A stretch of 64,000 bases of DNA from Allobosea sp. LC85 (GTDB lineage Bacteria; Pseudomonadota; Alphaproteobacteria; Rhizobiales; Beijerinckiaceae), in contig NZ_JPKG01000047.1 of assembly GCF_000735605.1 (NCBI RefSeq), positions 62,001-126,000 on the forward strand. Direction: 5' to 3'. The translations under genes and the position numbers were made by a program. The notes below the pieces were generated by a model. That model made no database searches, was not told the origin of the DNA, and saw only the letters and a list, made by a program, of their open reading frames with translations. This document shows, piece after piece, positions 17,173 through 25,159 of the stretch. How positions within the stretch are numbered: the first letter of the stretch is position 1; every line of letters starts with the position of its first letter.

Positions 17173-17210
17173 AAGCCCGGCGGAGCAACAGCGCCGCCGG
17201 GCTTTCATTT
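17173..17210 (+). terminator. rho-independent terminator after dctP
   Basis: Perfect 11-bp stem AAGCCCGGCGG / CCGCCGGGCTT with a 10-base loop, followed by TTTCATTT. It sits 19 bases after the dctP stop and before the SDR gene, so the SDR is probably read from its own promoter or by read-through. Confidence 0.85.
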
Positions 17211-17240
17211 GAACCATTCGCCCCGTGAAGGACACACGTC

Positions 17241-18047
17241 ATGGCCGACCGGCTGAAGGGCAAGACCGCGATCGTTTTCGGCGCCGGCTCCTCCGGCCCG
17301 GGCTGGGGCAATGGCAAGGCCGCAGCGGTCGCCTATGCGCGCGAGGGCGCGAAGGTCATCTGCATCGATCTCGTCCAGGCTGCCGCCGACGAGACCGCAG
17401 CCATCATCAGCGAAGACGGCGGCGAAGCGCTCGCCATCGCGGCCGATGTGACGGCGCAGGGCTCGGTCGATGACGCCGTCGCGACCACCATGGCGCGCTT
17501 CGGTGGCATCCAGATCCTGCACAACAACGTCGGCGCGACCCATATGGGTGGGCCGGTCGAACTCAGCGAGGAGAAGTTCAGGGCTGCGCTCGATCTCAAT
17601 CTCGGCTCGGTCTATCGCACGGCCAAGGCTGTCATCCCGGCGATGCTGGCGAGCGGCGGCGGAGCGATCGTCAACATCTCCTCGCTCGCCGCGATCCGCT
17701 GGACCGGCTACCCGTACTTTGCCTATTACGCCACCAAGGCAGCGGTGAACCAGGCGACGATGGCGCTCGCCATGCAATATGCCCGGCAGAACATCCGGGC
17801 GAACTGCATCATGCCGGGCTTGATCGACACGCCGCTGATCTACAGGCAGATCTCGGGCCAGTATGCCTCGGTCGACGAGATGGTCGCCGCCCGCAACGCC
17901 GCCGTGCCCATGGGCAAGATGGGCACGGCCTGGGATATCGCTGCGGCCGCCGTGTTCCTGGCCTCGGACGAATCGGCCTTCATCACCGGTGTTTGCCTGC
18001 CCGTCGATGGTGGACAGAGCTGTGCGGTCGCAGCCTTCCCGAGCTGA
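17241..18047 (+). CDS. SDR family oxidoreductase
   Basis: Short-chain dehydrogenase/reductase of 268 residues, NAD(P)-dependent and cytoplasmic. The cofactor loop reads VFGAGSSGPGWGNGKA, a variant with extra glycines of the classical TGxxxGxG. The HNNVG segment replaces NNAG, the catalytic Ser is in VNISSLAA, and the catalytic Tyr and Lys are in YFAYYATKAA. The C-terminal FITGVCLPVDGG is typical of classical SDRs. It follows the TRAP transporter terminator on the same strand and may oxidise a hydroxy-acid or alcohol intermediate of the same pathway, but the substrate cannot be assigned. Confidence 0.92.
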   Translation: MADRLKGKTAIVFGAGSSGPGWGNGKAAAVAYAREGAKVICIDLVQAAADETAAIISEDGGEALAIAADVTAQGSVDDAVATTMARFGGIQILHNNVGATHMGGPVELSEEKFRAALDLNLGSVYRTAKAVIPAMLASGGGAIVNISSLAAIRWTGYPYFAYYATKAAVNQATMALAMQYARQNIRANCIMPGLIDTPLIYRQISGQYASVDEMVAARNAAVPMGKMGTAWDIAAAAVFLASDESAFITGVCLPVDGGQSCAVAAFPS

Positions 18048-18102
18048 CACCGAGATCATCGGTCGGTTATCGGACCCGCCGATGATCTAACCTTATGTGC
18101 TT

Positions 18103-18143
18103 GCATCGGCCCGAAAACCGCAATCCAGTTTTCGGGCCGATGC
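18103..18143. repeat. 16-bp-stem intergenic palindrome, probable bidirectional terminator
   Basis: GCATCGGCCCGAAAAC and its exact complement are separated by 9 bases, between the convergent SDR and VOC genes. The layout (GCAT, then CCCGAAAA, a short loop, and the mirror) resembles the palindrome at 62301-62344 and the scattered palindromic repeats of Rhizobiales. Placed between convergent stops it could terminate both transcripts. Confidence 0.7.
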
Positions 18144-18144
18144 T

Positions 18145-18534
18145 TTAGTCGAGCGCAGACTGCATCTCGATCTGGTAGCCTTCCGGATCATCGAACACGA
18201 ACGCCCGGATCCGGAGCGCTTCATGGCTGCGCGGCGGCTTCAGCGCCGGGACGCCGACGCTCGCGACATAGGCATGCCAGGCGTCCACATCGGCGACGCG
18301 GATGCAGATCTGCACCGGCTTGACCGGATGGGCGCGATGGCTGCCGCGGCTCTCGTCGACAAGGCCGACATAGCCGCCCTCGGTCACGCGGTAGATCTTC
18401 GACCAGCCCTGGTCGATCGCAAGCTCGAGCCCGAGCACGTCCTCGTAGAAACGCATCGCCTGCGGCAGATCGCGATAATAGAGGAAGGTGATGAGCTTCT
18501 GGGTCGCGTCATGCGACGGCCTTGCAGTCGTCAA
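18145..18534 (-). CDS. VOC family protein (glyoxalase/bleomycin resistance fold)
   Basis: Small 129-residue vicinal-oxygen-chelate protein. The opening LITFLYYRDLPQAMRFYEDVLGLEL is the classic first beta-alpha-beta module, VQICIRVADVDAWHAYV starts the second module, and FVFDDPEGYQIEMQ carries the C-terminal metal-ligand Glu region. The start is a TTG at 18534, supported by GGAGG 6 bases upstream; no ATG occurs before the conserved core. It is the last gene of the minus-strand sugar locus, 22 bases after dctM. Function could be a lyase, isomerase or dioxygenase-like step; no substrate can be given. Confidence 0.85.
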   Translation of the reverse strand: MTTARPSHDATQKLITFLYYRDLPQAMRFYEDVLGLELAIDQGWSKIYRVTEGGYVGLVDESRGSHRAHPVKPVQICIRVADVDAWHAYVASVGVPALKPPRSHEALRIRAFVFDDPEGYQIEMQSALD

Positions 18535-18556
18535 GGCGTGCCTCCGTCCCGCGCAG

Positions 18557-19843
18557 CTATTTGCCCATCACGAGGTTTGGCAGCCAGGTCGTCAGCGGCG
18601 GCCAAAGCGTGATCGCGACCAGTACCGCCAAGAGCGGCACGAGCCAGGGTATGATCGCGCGCGACATCGCCTCGAAACTGATCTTGGCGATTTTCGAGGT
18701 GACGAAGAGCACCACGCCGACGGGCGGCGTGATCGTCCCGATCATCAGGTTGAGCACGAAGATCAGCCCGAACTGGACGGGATCGATGCCGAACTGCGCC
18801 GCAGCCGGCGTCAGGATCGGGATCAGGATCAGCATCGCGGCGAGCGCTTCCATGAAGCAGCCGATGAAGAGCAGCAGCAGGTTGACGATCAGCAGGAAGG
18901 CAAGCGGATTGCCGGCGAGATCGACCAGCATCGGCCCCACTGTCTGGGGAATCCGCGAGATCGACAGGCACCAGCCGAGCGCGGCAGCCGTCATCACCAG
19001 CGCCAGCACCACGCCCGTCGTCTCGACCGTCTCGACGACGAGCTTCGGCAGGTCGTCCAGGTCGAAGCTGTGATAGACGAAGAGGCCGAGAACCAGCGCG
19101 TAGGCGGTTGCCACGGCCGCCGCCTCAGTCGGCGTGAAGATGCCTCCCATCATGCCACCGAACAGGATCACGGGCGTCATCAGCGCCCAGTGCGCTTCCC
19201 GGTAGGCGACCCAGAGCTGGCGAAATCCTGGGAACGGATGACGGGGTAGGTCGCGCTTGCGCGCGATGTAGACCACCATCGCCATCAGCGCGCCTGCCAT
19301 CAGCAGGCCGGGAATGACGCCGGCGAGAAAGAGCCCACCGATCGAGACATCCGCCGAGACTCCGTAGATCACCATGGGCAGCGAGGGCGGGATGATCGGG
19401 CCGATGGTTGCGGAAGCCGCGGTGATCGCGGCCGCCGTCTCGGGATCATAGCCCTCGTCCTGCATCGCCTTGATCTCGAGCGTGCCGACACCGCCAGCAT
19501 CGGCGACGGCCGAGCCCGACATGCCGGCGAAGATGACGCTGGCAAGGATATTGGCGTGGCAGAGCCCGCCACGCATGAAGCCGACGCAAGCTGTGGCGAA
19601 GGCGAAGATTCGGTCGGTAATCCCGGCCGAATTCATGATGTTGCCCATCAGGATGAAAAGTGGCGCCGCCAGCAGCGGGAAGGAATTGGCCGACTGCGCG
19701 ATCTTCTGCGGCACGATGCCGAGCGGGAAACCGCCAAAGAAGGCGAAGGCGGTGGCGGCGAGCCCCATCGAGACGAAGAGCGGCACGCCCAGCAGCAGGG
19801 CCGCAAACCAGACCGGCAGGATCTGGAGCATCAGGGCGCTCAT
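18557..19843 (-). CDS. TRAP transporter large permease (DctM)
   Basis: Twelve-helix-type DctM subunit of 428 residues that forms the transport channel of a TRAP uptake system. Visible motifs are GMSGSAVADAGGVGTLEIKAM in the central region, TIGPIIPPSLPMVIYG, MMGGIFTPTEAAAVATAYAL and the C-terminal GTITPPVGVVLFVTSKI, all standard for the family. Its ATG overlaps the dctQ stop (ATGA), so the two are coupled. It belongs to the minus-strand operon with DctQ, DctP and the GntR regulator. This is the second TRAP system in the window and, unlike the first, it is not fused. Confidence 0.95.
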   Translation of the reverse strand: MSALMLQILPVWFAALLLGVPLFVSMGLAATAFAFFGGFPLGIVPQKIAQSANSFPLLAAPLFILMGNIMNSAGITDRIFAFATACVGFMRGGLCHANILASVIFAGMSGSAVADAGGVGTLEIKAMQDEGYDPETAAAITAASATIGPIIPPSLPMVIYGVSADVSIGGLFLAGVIPGLLMAGALMAMVVYIARKRDLPRHPFPGFRQLWVAYREAHWALMTPVILFGGMMGGIFTPTEAAAVATAYALVLGLFVYHSFDLDDLPKLVVETVETTGVVLALVMTAAALGWCLSISRIPQTVGPMLVDLAGNPLAFLLIVNLLLLFIGCFMEALAAMLILIPILTPAAAQFGIDPVQFGLIFVLNLMIGTITPPVGVVLFVTSKIAKISFEAMSRAIIPWLVPLLAVLVAITLWPPLTTWLPNLVMGK

Positions 19844-20337
19844 AGCGGCTGCGCTCCCGGCTCAGCGGTGACGATCCTGCGCCCGGCCAGCACATCGCCG
19901 ATTTCGGCCAGCGCCTGCAGCATGAGCGCGATGCCGGCGATCGGCATCGCCACGTAGAGAGCGGCGGTGCTCACTGGCAGCGCGATCGAGTCGACATCCC
20001 AGGTTCGCTCGATCAACCCGTAGGAATAGCGCGTCAGGATCGCAGCGAAGAGGATGATCGCCGCCTGCGTCAGGACCTCGAGCCCGCGTTGCATCGCGAT
20101 CGGCAGCCGCTCGGCGAAAATCGTGATGCGGATATGCGAGCGCCGCCGCGCCGCGATGATCCAACCGACGAAGCCGCACCACACGAGCAGGTACTGGGCA
20201 AGCTCGTCGCTCCACGCCAGCGGATTATTGAGCTGGCGGAAGACGACGCCGAGCACCACGGTCGCGAGCAGGGAGAGCAGCAGCAGGACCGCGGCAGTTC
20301 GCACGAGACGGTCTAGAAACGGGACGAGCGCGTTCAC
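19840..20337 (-). CDS. TRAP transporter small permease (DctQ)
   Basis: Four-helix DctQ protein of 165 residues that partners the DctM channel. Hydrophobic helices include VRTAAVLLLLSLLATVVLGVV, the motif NNPLAWSDELAQYLLVWCGFVGWIIAARRR (the W-E/D-E signature of DctQ followed by a helix), and a pair near the C-terminus. The stop overlaps the dctM start by four bases. It is 162 bases downstream of dctP, with an RNA hairpin in the gap that may set the ratio of binding protein to membrane subunits. Confidence 0.93.
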   Translation of the reverse strand: MNALVPFLDRLVRTAAVLLLLSLLATVVLGVVFRQLNNPLAWSDELAQYLLVWCGFVGWIIAARRRSHIRITIFAERLPIAMQRGLEVLTQAAIILFAAILTRYSYGLIERTWDVDSIALPVSTAALYVAMPIAGIALMLQALAEIGDVLAGRRIVTAEPGAQPL

Positions 20338-20407
20338 CGGGATAACCTTCTTTCGGTTCAGGCCGTTGACGCGTCATGCCGGTCGAAGCTCAGCGGAAAG
20401 CCGGATT

Positions 20408-20443
20408 CCATGCCTGAACACGGGAAATGTGGTTCAGGCATGG
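20408..20443 (-). repeat. intercistronic hairpin between dctP and dctQ
   Basis: CCATGCCTGAAC and GTTCAGGCATGG form a perfect 12-bp stem with a 12-base loop. It has no U-tract, and transcription must pass through it to reach dctQM. Hairpins of this kind often protect the upstream message of a binding protein from decay. Confidence 0.6.
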
Positions 20444-20499
20444 GTCCAAGTCGATCTTCGGCCGCGCCGGGGATGACGGATGAATAGAGGAGCCCGCGA

Positions 20500-21492
20500 C
20501 TACAGCGCCGCCAGCGTGTCCCAGGTGCCCTTGCCCCACTTGCCCTCGAACTGACCAGGCAGCGTCGCGAGAACCGGCTTCTTGAAGCTCTCGAGATCGG
20601 GCTCGATCACGTTCATGCCAGCGGCCCTCAGCGTCGCGACCAGCGAGCCTTCCTGGCTCGCGAGCTCGGCATCCTGCCAGGCAACGCCGTTGGCGATCGC
20701 CGCCTCGAGCAGCGCGCGGTCGGCGTCCTTCAGCGCCTTCCAGAAGTCCTCGTTCACGATGACGAGGCGCGGCGTGATGATGTGGCCCGTCAGCACGAGA
20801 TGTTTCTGCACCTCCTGCAGCTTGGCGCTGTGGATCGTCGGCAGCGGGTTCTCTTGGCCGTCGACTGCGCCCTGGCTCAGCGCCAGATAGAGCTCGTTGA
20901 AGTTCACCGGCGTCGCCTTCGCACCCCAGGCCTCGGCCATGGCGCGGAAGGTGTCGACCGGCGGTACGCGCAGCTTGAAGCCGGCCATGTCGGCGGCGCT
21001 CTTCACCGGCTTGGACCCGGTCGTCAAATGGCGCTTGCCGTAATAGGTGACGGCGACCATGCGCATGCTGCGCTTCTTCGCCAATTCCTCGTTCATCTTC
21101 GCGAAGAGCGGGGCATTGGCGACCTTGGCCATATGGGCGGCGTCGCGCCAGAGATACGGCGCCTCGATCACCGAGAGCTGCGGCAGAAAGGAGCCGAGCG
21201 CGGCTGCCCCGTCCGTCGTCATGGTGAGCGCGCCGGAGGCGACCGATTCCATCATGTCCTTGCCGGAACCGAGCTGGCCGGCAGGAAAGGACTGGATATC
21301 GACGCGACCGCTTGTCTTCTCCTTCACCTCCTTGGCGATGCGCTCGACCATCTGCACCTGCGGATGCGCGGCCGGCAGCATTTCGCCCCAGCGCAACACG
21401 GTTGCTTGCGCTCGCGCGATCGCGGGCATGAATATGCCCGCCGCGGCAGCCGCGGAACTGGCAAGGAATTCGCGCTTCGTCAGCTTCGTCAT
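20500..21492 (-). CDS. TRAP transporter substrate-binding protein (DctP)
   Basis: Periplasmic receptor of 330 residues for the second TRAP system. The N-terminus KLTKREFLASSAAAAAGIFM followed by PAIARAQ is a Sec or Tat-like signal with a twin K-R pair. The ligand-binding signature MAGFKLRVPPVDTFRAM is near residue 160, followed by VNFNELYLALSQGAVDGQENPLP. The ATG at 21492 has GGGAGGAG upstream; a longer frame to 21540 would place a charged extension before the signal and is unlikely. It sits between the GntR regulator and dctQM in one operon. The sugar-acid setting suggests an aldonate or similar ligand, by inference only. Confidence 0.94.
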   Translation of the reverse strand: MTKLTKREFLASSAAAAAGIFMPAIARAQATVLRWGEMLPAAHPQVQMVERIAKEVKEKTSGRVDIQSFPAGQLGSGKDMMESVASGALTMTTDGAAALGSFLPQLSVIEAPYLWRDAAHMAKVANAPLFAKMNEELAKKRSMRMVAVTYYGKRHLTTGSKPVKSAADMAGFKLRVPPVDTFRAMAEAWGAKATPVNFNELYLALSQGAVDGQENPLPTIHSAKLQEVQKHLVLTGHIITPRLVIVNEDFWKALKDADRALLEAAIANGVAWQDAELASQEGSLVATLRAAGMNVIEPDLESFKKPVLATLPGQFEGKWGKGTWDTLAAL

Positions 21493-21591
21493 CTCCGGTC
21501 TCCTCCCGATGCGGCCGGTTCTCCGGCTCGTTTCCGCCAAGGCCGCCCGTTTGGCCGGGTCGGCCGGTTCTTCATTCCAAGTCCCTGATCC

Positions 21592-22266
21592 TCAGTAGCT
21601 CATGGCCCGGTTGCGGGCGTTGCCGATATGCGCGCTCATCTCGGCTGCGGCCCGCTCGGGGTCGCGCGCCTCGATGGCGGCAATGATCTTCAGATGGTCC
21701 TGCATGACCGGAACCAGGATGTGGTTCTGGATGCGTGTCTCGTATTGGCGGATCAGCCTGATCTTCAGCCAGGTGACCCGGAAGGCCTTGGAGACGATAT
21801 CGTTGTCGAGGTGATCGATGATCGCTTCATGCATCAGCCGGTCGACATCCTCCGCGTCCTCGATCAGCGTCTCGTCGCCGCCTGCCTCGGCCCGCCGGAT
21901 GATCGCTTCGTGGCGCTCGCGCTGTTCGGCGATCTCTGCGTCGGTCGCCGTTTTCGCGTAGAGTGCAGTCGCTTCCTTTTCGAGGAAGAGCCGGAATTGG
22001 AACGCATTGCGGATCAGGTTGAGATCGACATGGGCCACCTGCATGCCGCGCTGCGGCACGGTCTTGATCAGACCTTCCGCCTCGAGTCGCGGGATCAGTT
22101 CGCGAATCGCGCCGAGCGGCAGGCCGGTCATCGCCACAAGCTCGCGCTGCGTGACGAACTGGCCTGGCTTGATCTCGCGCGCTAGCAGCCGCTCGGTGAA
22201 GCTGACATAGGCCTTGTCCCGCAGCTTCAGCGGTTCGCCCTCGCGCTCCTGATCGTTCTCGCCCAT
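21592..22266 (-). CDS. GntR family transcriptional regulator (FCD domain)
   Basis: Regulator of 224 residues with an N-terminal winged helix (FTERLLAREIKPGQFVTQRELVAMTGLPLGAIRELIPRLEAEGLI) and a C-terminal all-helical FCD domain. The FCD metal-binding set can be traced as Asp/His in VDRLMHEAIIDHL, His in VPVMQDHLKIIAAI and His in AEMSAHIGNARN. FadR-type GntR proteins of this kind usually bind sugar acids or organic acids. It lies in the middle of the minus-strand sugar operon, between the aldolase and dctP, and probably controls it. A CTGACATGTT motif upstream of two units of the locus is a possible operator. Confidence 0.93.
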   Translation of the reverse strand: MGENDQEREGEPLKLRDKAYVSFTERLLAREIKPGQFVTQRELVAMTGLPLGAIRELIPRLEAEGLIKTVPQRGMQVAHVDLNLIRNAFQFRLFLEKEATALYAKTATDAEIAEQRERHEAIIRRAEAGGDETLIEDAEDVDRLMHEAIIDHLDNDIVSKAFRVTWLKIRLIRQYETRIQNHILVPVMQDHLKIIAAIEARDPERAAAEMSAHIGNARNRAMSY

Positions 22267-22291
22267 GCTCTCCCGTTCCTCTTGCAGCTCC

Positions 22292-23188
22292 TCAGGCGGC
22301 CTTGGCTCGCGTGATCGTGTCGAAGGCCGCGAACAAGCGCTGCCGCTGAGCTTCGCTCAAGGCCTCGAGCGGCGGCCGCATCGCACCATAGCCCTTGTCG
22401 CCATGCAGATGGCCGACCAGCGCCTTGACCGCCGGCAGCACCGGATAGCTGCAGACCTCGTCGACCAGCGCATTCACCACTGGGCTTTCCGTCCCTTCAT
22501 AAACCATCGGCCGGAGCAGCCCCGACACCAGATTGGCGACGCCGCAGATCGTGCCTTGGGCGCCCGCCCTCACTGCACGAGCCAGCAACCGCTCGTCGCC
22601 AACCAGGATGGCGAGCTCGCCGTGAGCCTTGAGCAGGGCTTCGGTATTCGCATAGCTGCCCGAGGAATCCTTGACCCCGGTGACGATGCCCGGAAACGCC
22701 TGCTTCAGCCGCTCGACCAGCCCGACGCTGATATCGACCGCCGTGACCGAGGGGATGTGGTAGAGGATGGTGTTGCGGGCGGACGGCCCCAGCTTCTCGA
22801 AGAACTGCGAGAACCAGGCATAGAGGCCCTCGTCGCTGACGCCTTTGAAGTAGAAGGGCGGCGCGACCAGCAGACCCTTGGCGCCGATTTCGAGCGCAAC
22901 CTTGGCCTGCTCGATCGATTCATGCAGCGAGGCGGCGGCGACGCCGGCATAGATTTGCGTGGCAGGATCGATGCCGGCGCCGACCAGCGCACCCAGCATC
23001 GCTGTGCGTGCCGGCAGGCCGAGCGCCGCGCCCTCGCCGGTCGTGCCGAACAGCGTGACGGAGTCACAGCCCTCGGCGAGCACATGGCGCGCATGCTTGA
23101 CCAGGCGCGGCAGATCGACGGCCCCGCCTTCCCGCATCGGCGTCGTGATGGCGCAGGAAAGGCCAAAGCGGTTCGGGTCGATAGCCAT
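22292..23188 (-). CDS. dihydrodipicolinate synthase (DapA) family aldolase
   Basis: Class I Schiff-base aldolase or lyase of the DHDPS/N-acetylneuraminate lyase superfamily, about 298 residues. The pyruvate carboxylate loop is LFGTTGEGAALG, the catalytic Tyr is in NTILYHIPSVT, and the Schiff-base Lys is in GVKDSSGSY. In this sugar locus the likely reaction is cleavage of a 2-keto-3-deoxy sugar acid to pyruvate and an aldehyde (for L-fucose, lactaldehyde), rather than lysine synthesis. The ATG at 23188 (MAIDPNRFG) is preferred because GGAGAG precedes it, although the spacing of about 11 is long; 23224 is the alternative. Confidence 0.9.
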   Translation of the reverse strand: MAIDPNRFGLSCAITTPMREGGAVDLPRLVKHARHVLAEGCDSVTLFGTTGEGAALGLPARTAMLGALVGAGIDPATQIYAGVAAASLHESIEQAKVALEIGAKGLLVAPPFYFKGVSDEGLYAWFSQFFEKLGPSARNTILYHIPSVTAVDISVGLVERLKQAFPGIVTGVKDSSGSYANTEALLKAHGELAILVGDERLLARAVRAGAQGTICGVANLVSGLLRPMVYEGTESPVVNALVDEVCSYPVLPAVKALVGHLHGDKGYGAMRPPLEALSEAQRQRLFAAFDTITRAKAA

Positions 23189-23217
23189 TGGAGGAATCTC
23201 TCCTGAGGTATGAATGT

Positions 23218-23229
23218 CTGACATGTTAG
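23218..23229. promoter_or_regulatory. candidate GntR site upstream of the aldolase gene
   Basis: CTGACATGTTAG is a 12-bp near-palindrome centred on ACATGT, broken at one symmetric pair. Its first ten bases recur at 26648-26657, in the promoter between the ABC binding protein and the aldose dehydrogenase. A GntR regulator is encoded in the same locus. The match to a GntR site is inference. Confidence 0.35.
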
Positions 23230-23282
23230 TTTGCGGTCAAAGCTGACGCAAGTTCGGGACGAAGCGGAAATCCAGGTAGAGC

Positions 23283-24101
23283 TCAGCCATCCTTCAGCCC
23301 TCCGGCCGATAATCCGGCAACGATCTCGCGCTGGGCCAGCACCGTCAGCAGCAGCACCGGCAACGTCACCAGCAGTGCGGCGGCGGCGAGCGGCCCCCAG
23401 GAAATCTGCTCGAAGGTCAGCGAATTGTAGACGGCGGACGGCAAGGTGCGGCTGTTCTTGCCGCCGAGCACGACCGAGAAGATGAAGTTGTTCCAGGAGA
23501 AGATGAAGGCGAGGATGCCGCCGACCACGATGCCGGGCCGGGCCAGCGGCAGCGCGACATGGCGGAAGGCCTGCCAGGTCGTGGCGCCATCGATGCGCGC
23601 CGCATCCTCCAGTTCCATCGGCACATTCTCGAAATAGCCGATCATGATCCAGACGATGATCGGAATGGTGATGACGAGATGCGTGATCACCAGCGCCGTG
23701 ATGCTACCGACGAGCCCTGTCATCTGGAACAGCAGGAAGAGCGGGATCAGATAGGACAGGGCCGGCGTCATCCGTGCGACCAGGATCAGGATCGCAAACT
23801 TCGTCGCCTTGCCGCGGGCGATGCCGTAGCCGGCCGGCACGCCGACCCCGAGCCCGATCAGCACCGCCCCGCCCGTGACCAGGATCGAATTCCAGAGATA
23901 GAGCGCGAAGTTGTTCTTCTCGAAGACGTCGAGATAGTTCGCCAGCGTCGGCGGGTTCGGGATGAAGACCGGCGGGAAAGCAGGGTTGTCGAGCTCGTTC
24001 TTGAACGAGAGCGACAGCATCCAGAGGAAGACGAGGACGGCCGGCGAAACCAGCACGAAGACCGAGAGCGCAAAGCCGATCTTGGAGGCGAGCCGCTTCA
24101 T
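23283..24101 (-). CDS. carbohydrate ABC transporter permease (MalG-like)
   Basis: Inner-membrane permease of 272 residues of the CUT1 type. Six hydrophobic helices are visible, starting with FALSVFVLVSPAVLVFLWML. The cytoplasmic ATPase-coupling EAA loop reads ELEDAARIDGATTWQAFRHVALPLARPGI. The ATG at 24101 overlaps the stop of the upstream permease (ATGA); a GTG four codons earlier is possible. It works with the second permease and the binding protein, but no ATP-binding subunit is encoded in the window, so it must borrow one from elsewhere, as several CUT1 systems do. Confidence 0.94.
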   Translation of the reverse strand: MKRLASKIGFALSVFVLVSPAVLVFLWMLSLSFKNELDNPAFPPVFIPNPPTLANYLDVFEKNNFALYLWNSILVTGGAVLIGLGVGVPAGYGIARGKATKFAILILVARMTPALSYLIPLFLLFQMTGLVGSITALVITHLVITIPIIVWIMIGYFENVPMELEDAARIDGATTWQAFRHVALPLARPGIVVGGILAFIFSWNNFIFSVVLGGKNSRTLPSAVYNSLTFEQISWGPLAAAALLVTLPVLLLTVLAQREIVAGLSAGGLKDG

Positions 24102-25030
24102 TCCGCGTTCCACTTCGACTTCTGGCGCGCGTAGAGCAGCAGCAGCGAGAGCATGATGATGATGACGAAGAAGATCACCACCACGGCCGAGGCGTAGCCG
24201 ATCTTGTAGAACTGGAAGGCCTGCAGGTAGAGGAAGATATTGAGCGTCTCGGACGCCGTGCCTGGCCCGCCTTGGGTGATCACGAAGATCGTGTCGAAGG
24301 CCTTCAGCGCATCGATGGTGCGGATCACGATCGCCACCATGATGAAGGGCCAGACCAGCGGCAGCGTGATGTGGCGGAACATGTGCCAGGAATTGGCACC
24401 GTCGATCAGCGCGGATTCATAGGGTTCCTTCGGCAACCCAGCCAGGCCGCCGAGCACGATCAGCATGACGAGCGGCGTCCAGTGCCAGACCTCGACCAGG
24501 ATCAGCGTCGGGATCACGGTATGAGGGTCGTAGACCCAGGGCTGGGGCCCAACGCCGACGAGTGAAAGCAGGTAGTTCAGCACGCCGAGCTGCGGGTGGA
24601 ACATCATCGTCCAGACCAGCGCGACGGCGACCGGCGTCGCCATCATCGGCATCACGAAGATGGTGCGCAGCAGCCCCCGGAATGGGAACTCGCGGTGGAA
24701 GACCAGCGCCGCGGCCGTGCCGAACACGATCGGCAGCACCACGGCCAGGATCGTGAAATAGGCCGTATGCCCCATCGATTCGATGAAGCGCGTATCGCGG
24801 AACAGTTCGGAGAAGTTCTGCAGGCCGACGAATTCGGGGCCACCGCCGATCTTCCAGTCATGGCCCGACATGTAGAGCGTGAACAGCCATGGGAAGACGA
24901 TCACCCCGAGGATGAGCAGCACGGCTGGCAGCGAGAACAGCCAGTAGCGCGGCGTGAAATCCGCTGAATGTCTCGCAGGCGGCGCCTTCGGCGTCGTGAG
25001 ATCCGCTGGCATGGCGGTTGTGTTGGTCAT
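24098..25030 (-). CDS. carbohydrate ABC transporter permease (MalF-like)
   Basis: Inner-membrane permease of 310 residues, partner of the MalG-like protein. After an N-terminal cytoplasmic tail comes the first helix YWLFSLPAVLLILGVIVFPWLF, then the periplasmic loop and five further helices. The EAA loop is ALIDGANSWHMFRHITLPLVWPF. The MTNTTAMPADL start is preferred over the longer frame to 25084. The gene is separated from the binding-protein gene by 129 bases holding two hairpins. The ligand is probably a monosaccharide such as L-fucose, judged only from the adjacent enzymes. Confidence 0.93.
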   Translation of the reverse strand: MTNTTAMPADLTTPKAPPARHSADFTPRYWLFSLPAVLLILGVIVFPWLFTLYMSGHDWKIGGGPEFVGLQNFSELFRDTRFIESMGHTAYFTILAVVLPIVFGTAAALVFHREFPFRGLLRTIFVMPMMATPVAVALVWTMMFHPQLGVLNYLLSLVGVGPQPWVYDPHTVIPTLILVEVWHWTPLVMLIVLGGLAGLPKEPYESALIDGANSWHMFRHITLPLVWPFIMVAIVIRTIDALKAFDTIFVITQGGPGTASETLNIFLYLQAFQFYKIGYASAVVVIFFVIIIMLSLLLLYARQKSKWNAE

Positions 25031-25098
25031 GTCTGCGCTTTGCTGAAAACGTTTTGTCGTGCCCGCCCTGTGGCGGACATTCACCTCGTGAACATCAC

Positions 25099-25117
25099 CT
25101 TTCCCCGGAGGGGAAAG
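25099..25117 (-). repeat. short hairpin downstream of the ABC binding-protein gene
   Basis: CTTTCCCC GGA GGGGAAAG, a perfect 8-bp stem with a 3-base loop, directly abuts the larger hairpin at 25117-25151. Together they form a tandem structure between the binding-protein gene and its permease genes. Confidence 0.6.
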
Positions 25118-25151
25118 CCATCATGGCCGGGGTACGCCCGGCCATGATGGC
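25117..25151 (-). repeat. 15-bp hairpin downstream of the ABC binding-protein gene
   Basis: GCCATCATGGCCGGG and CCCGGCCATGATGGC form a perfect 15-bp stem with a 5-base loop, starting 9 bases after the stop codon of the binding-protein gene. No U-tract follows. It may act as partial terminator or mRNA stabiliser, giving more binding protein than permease. Confidence 0.65.
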
Positions 25152-25159
25152 GATGTTCG

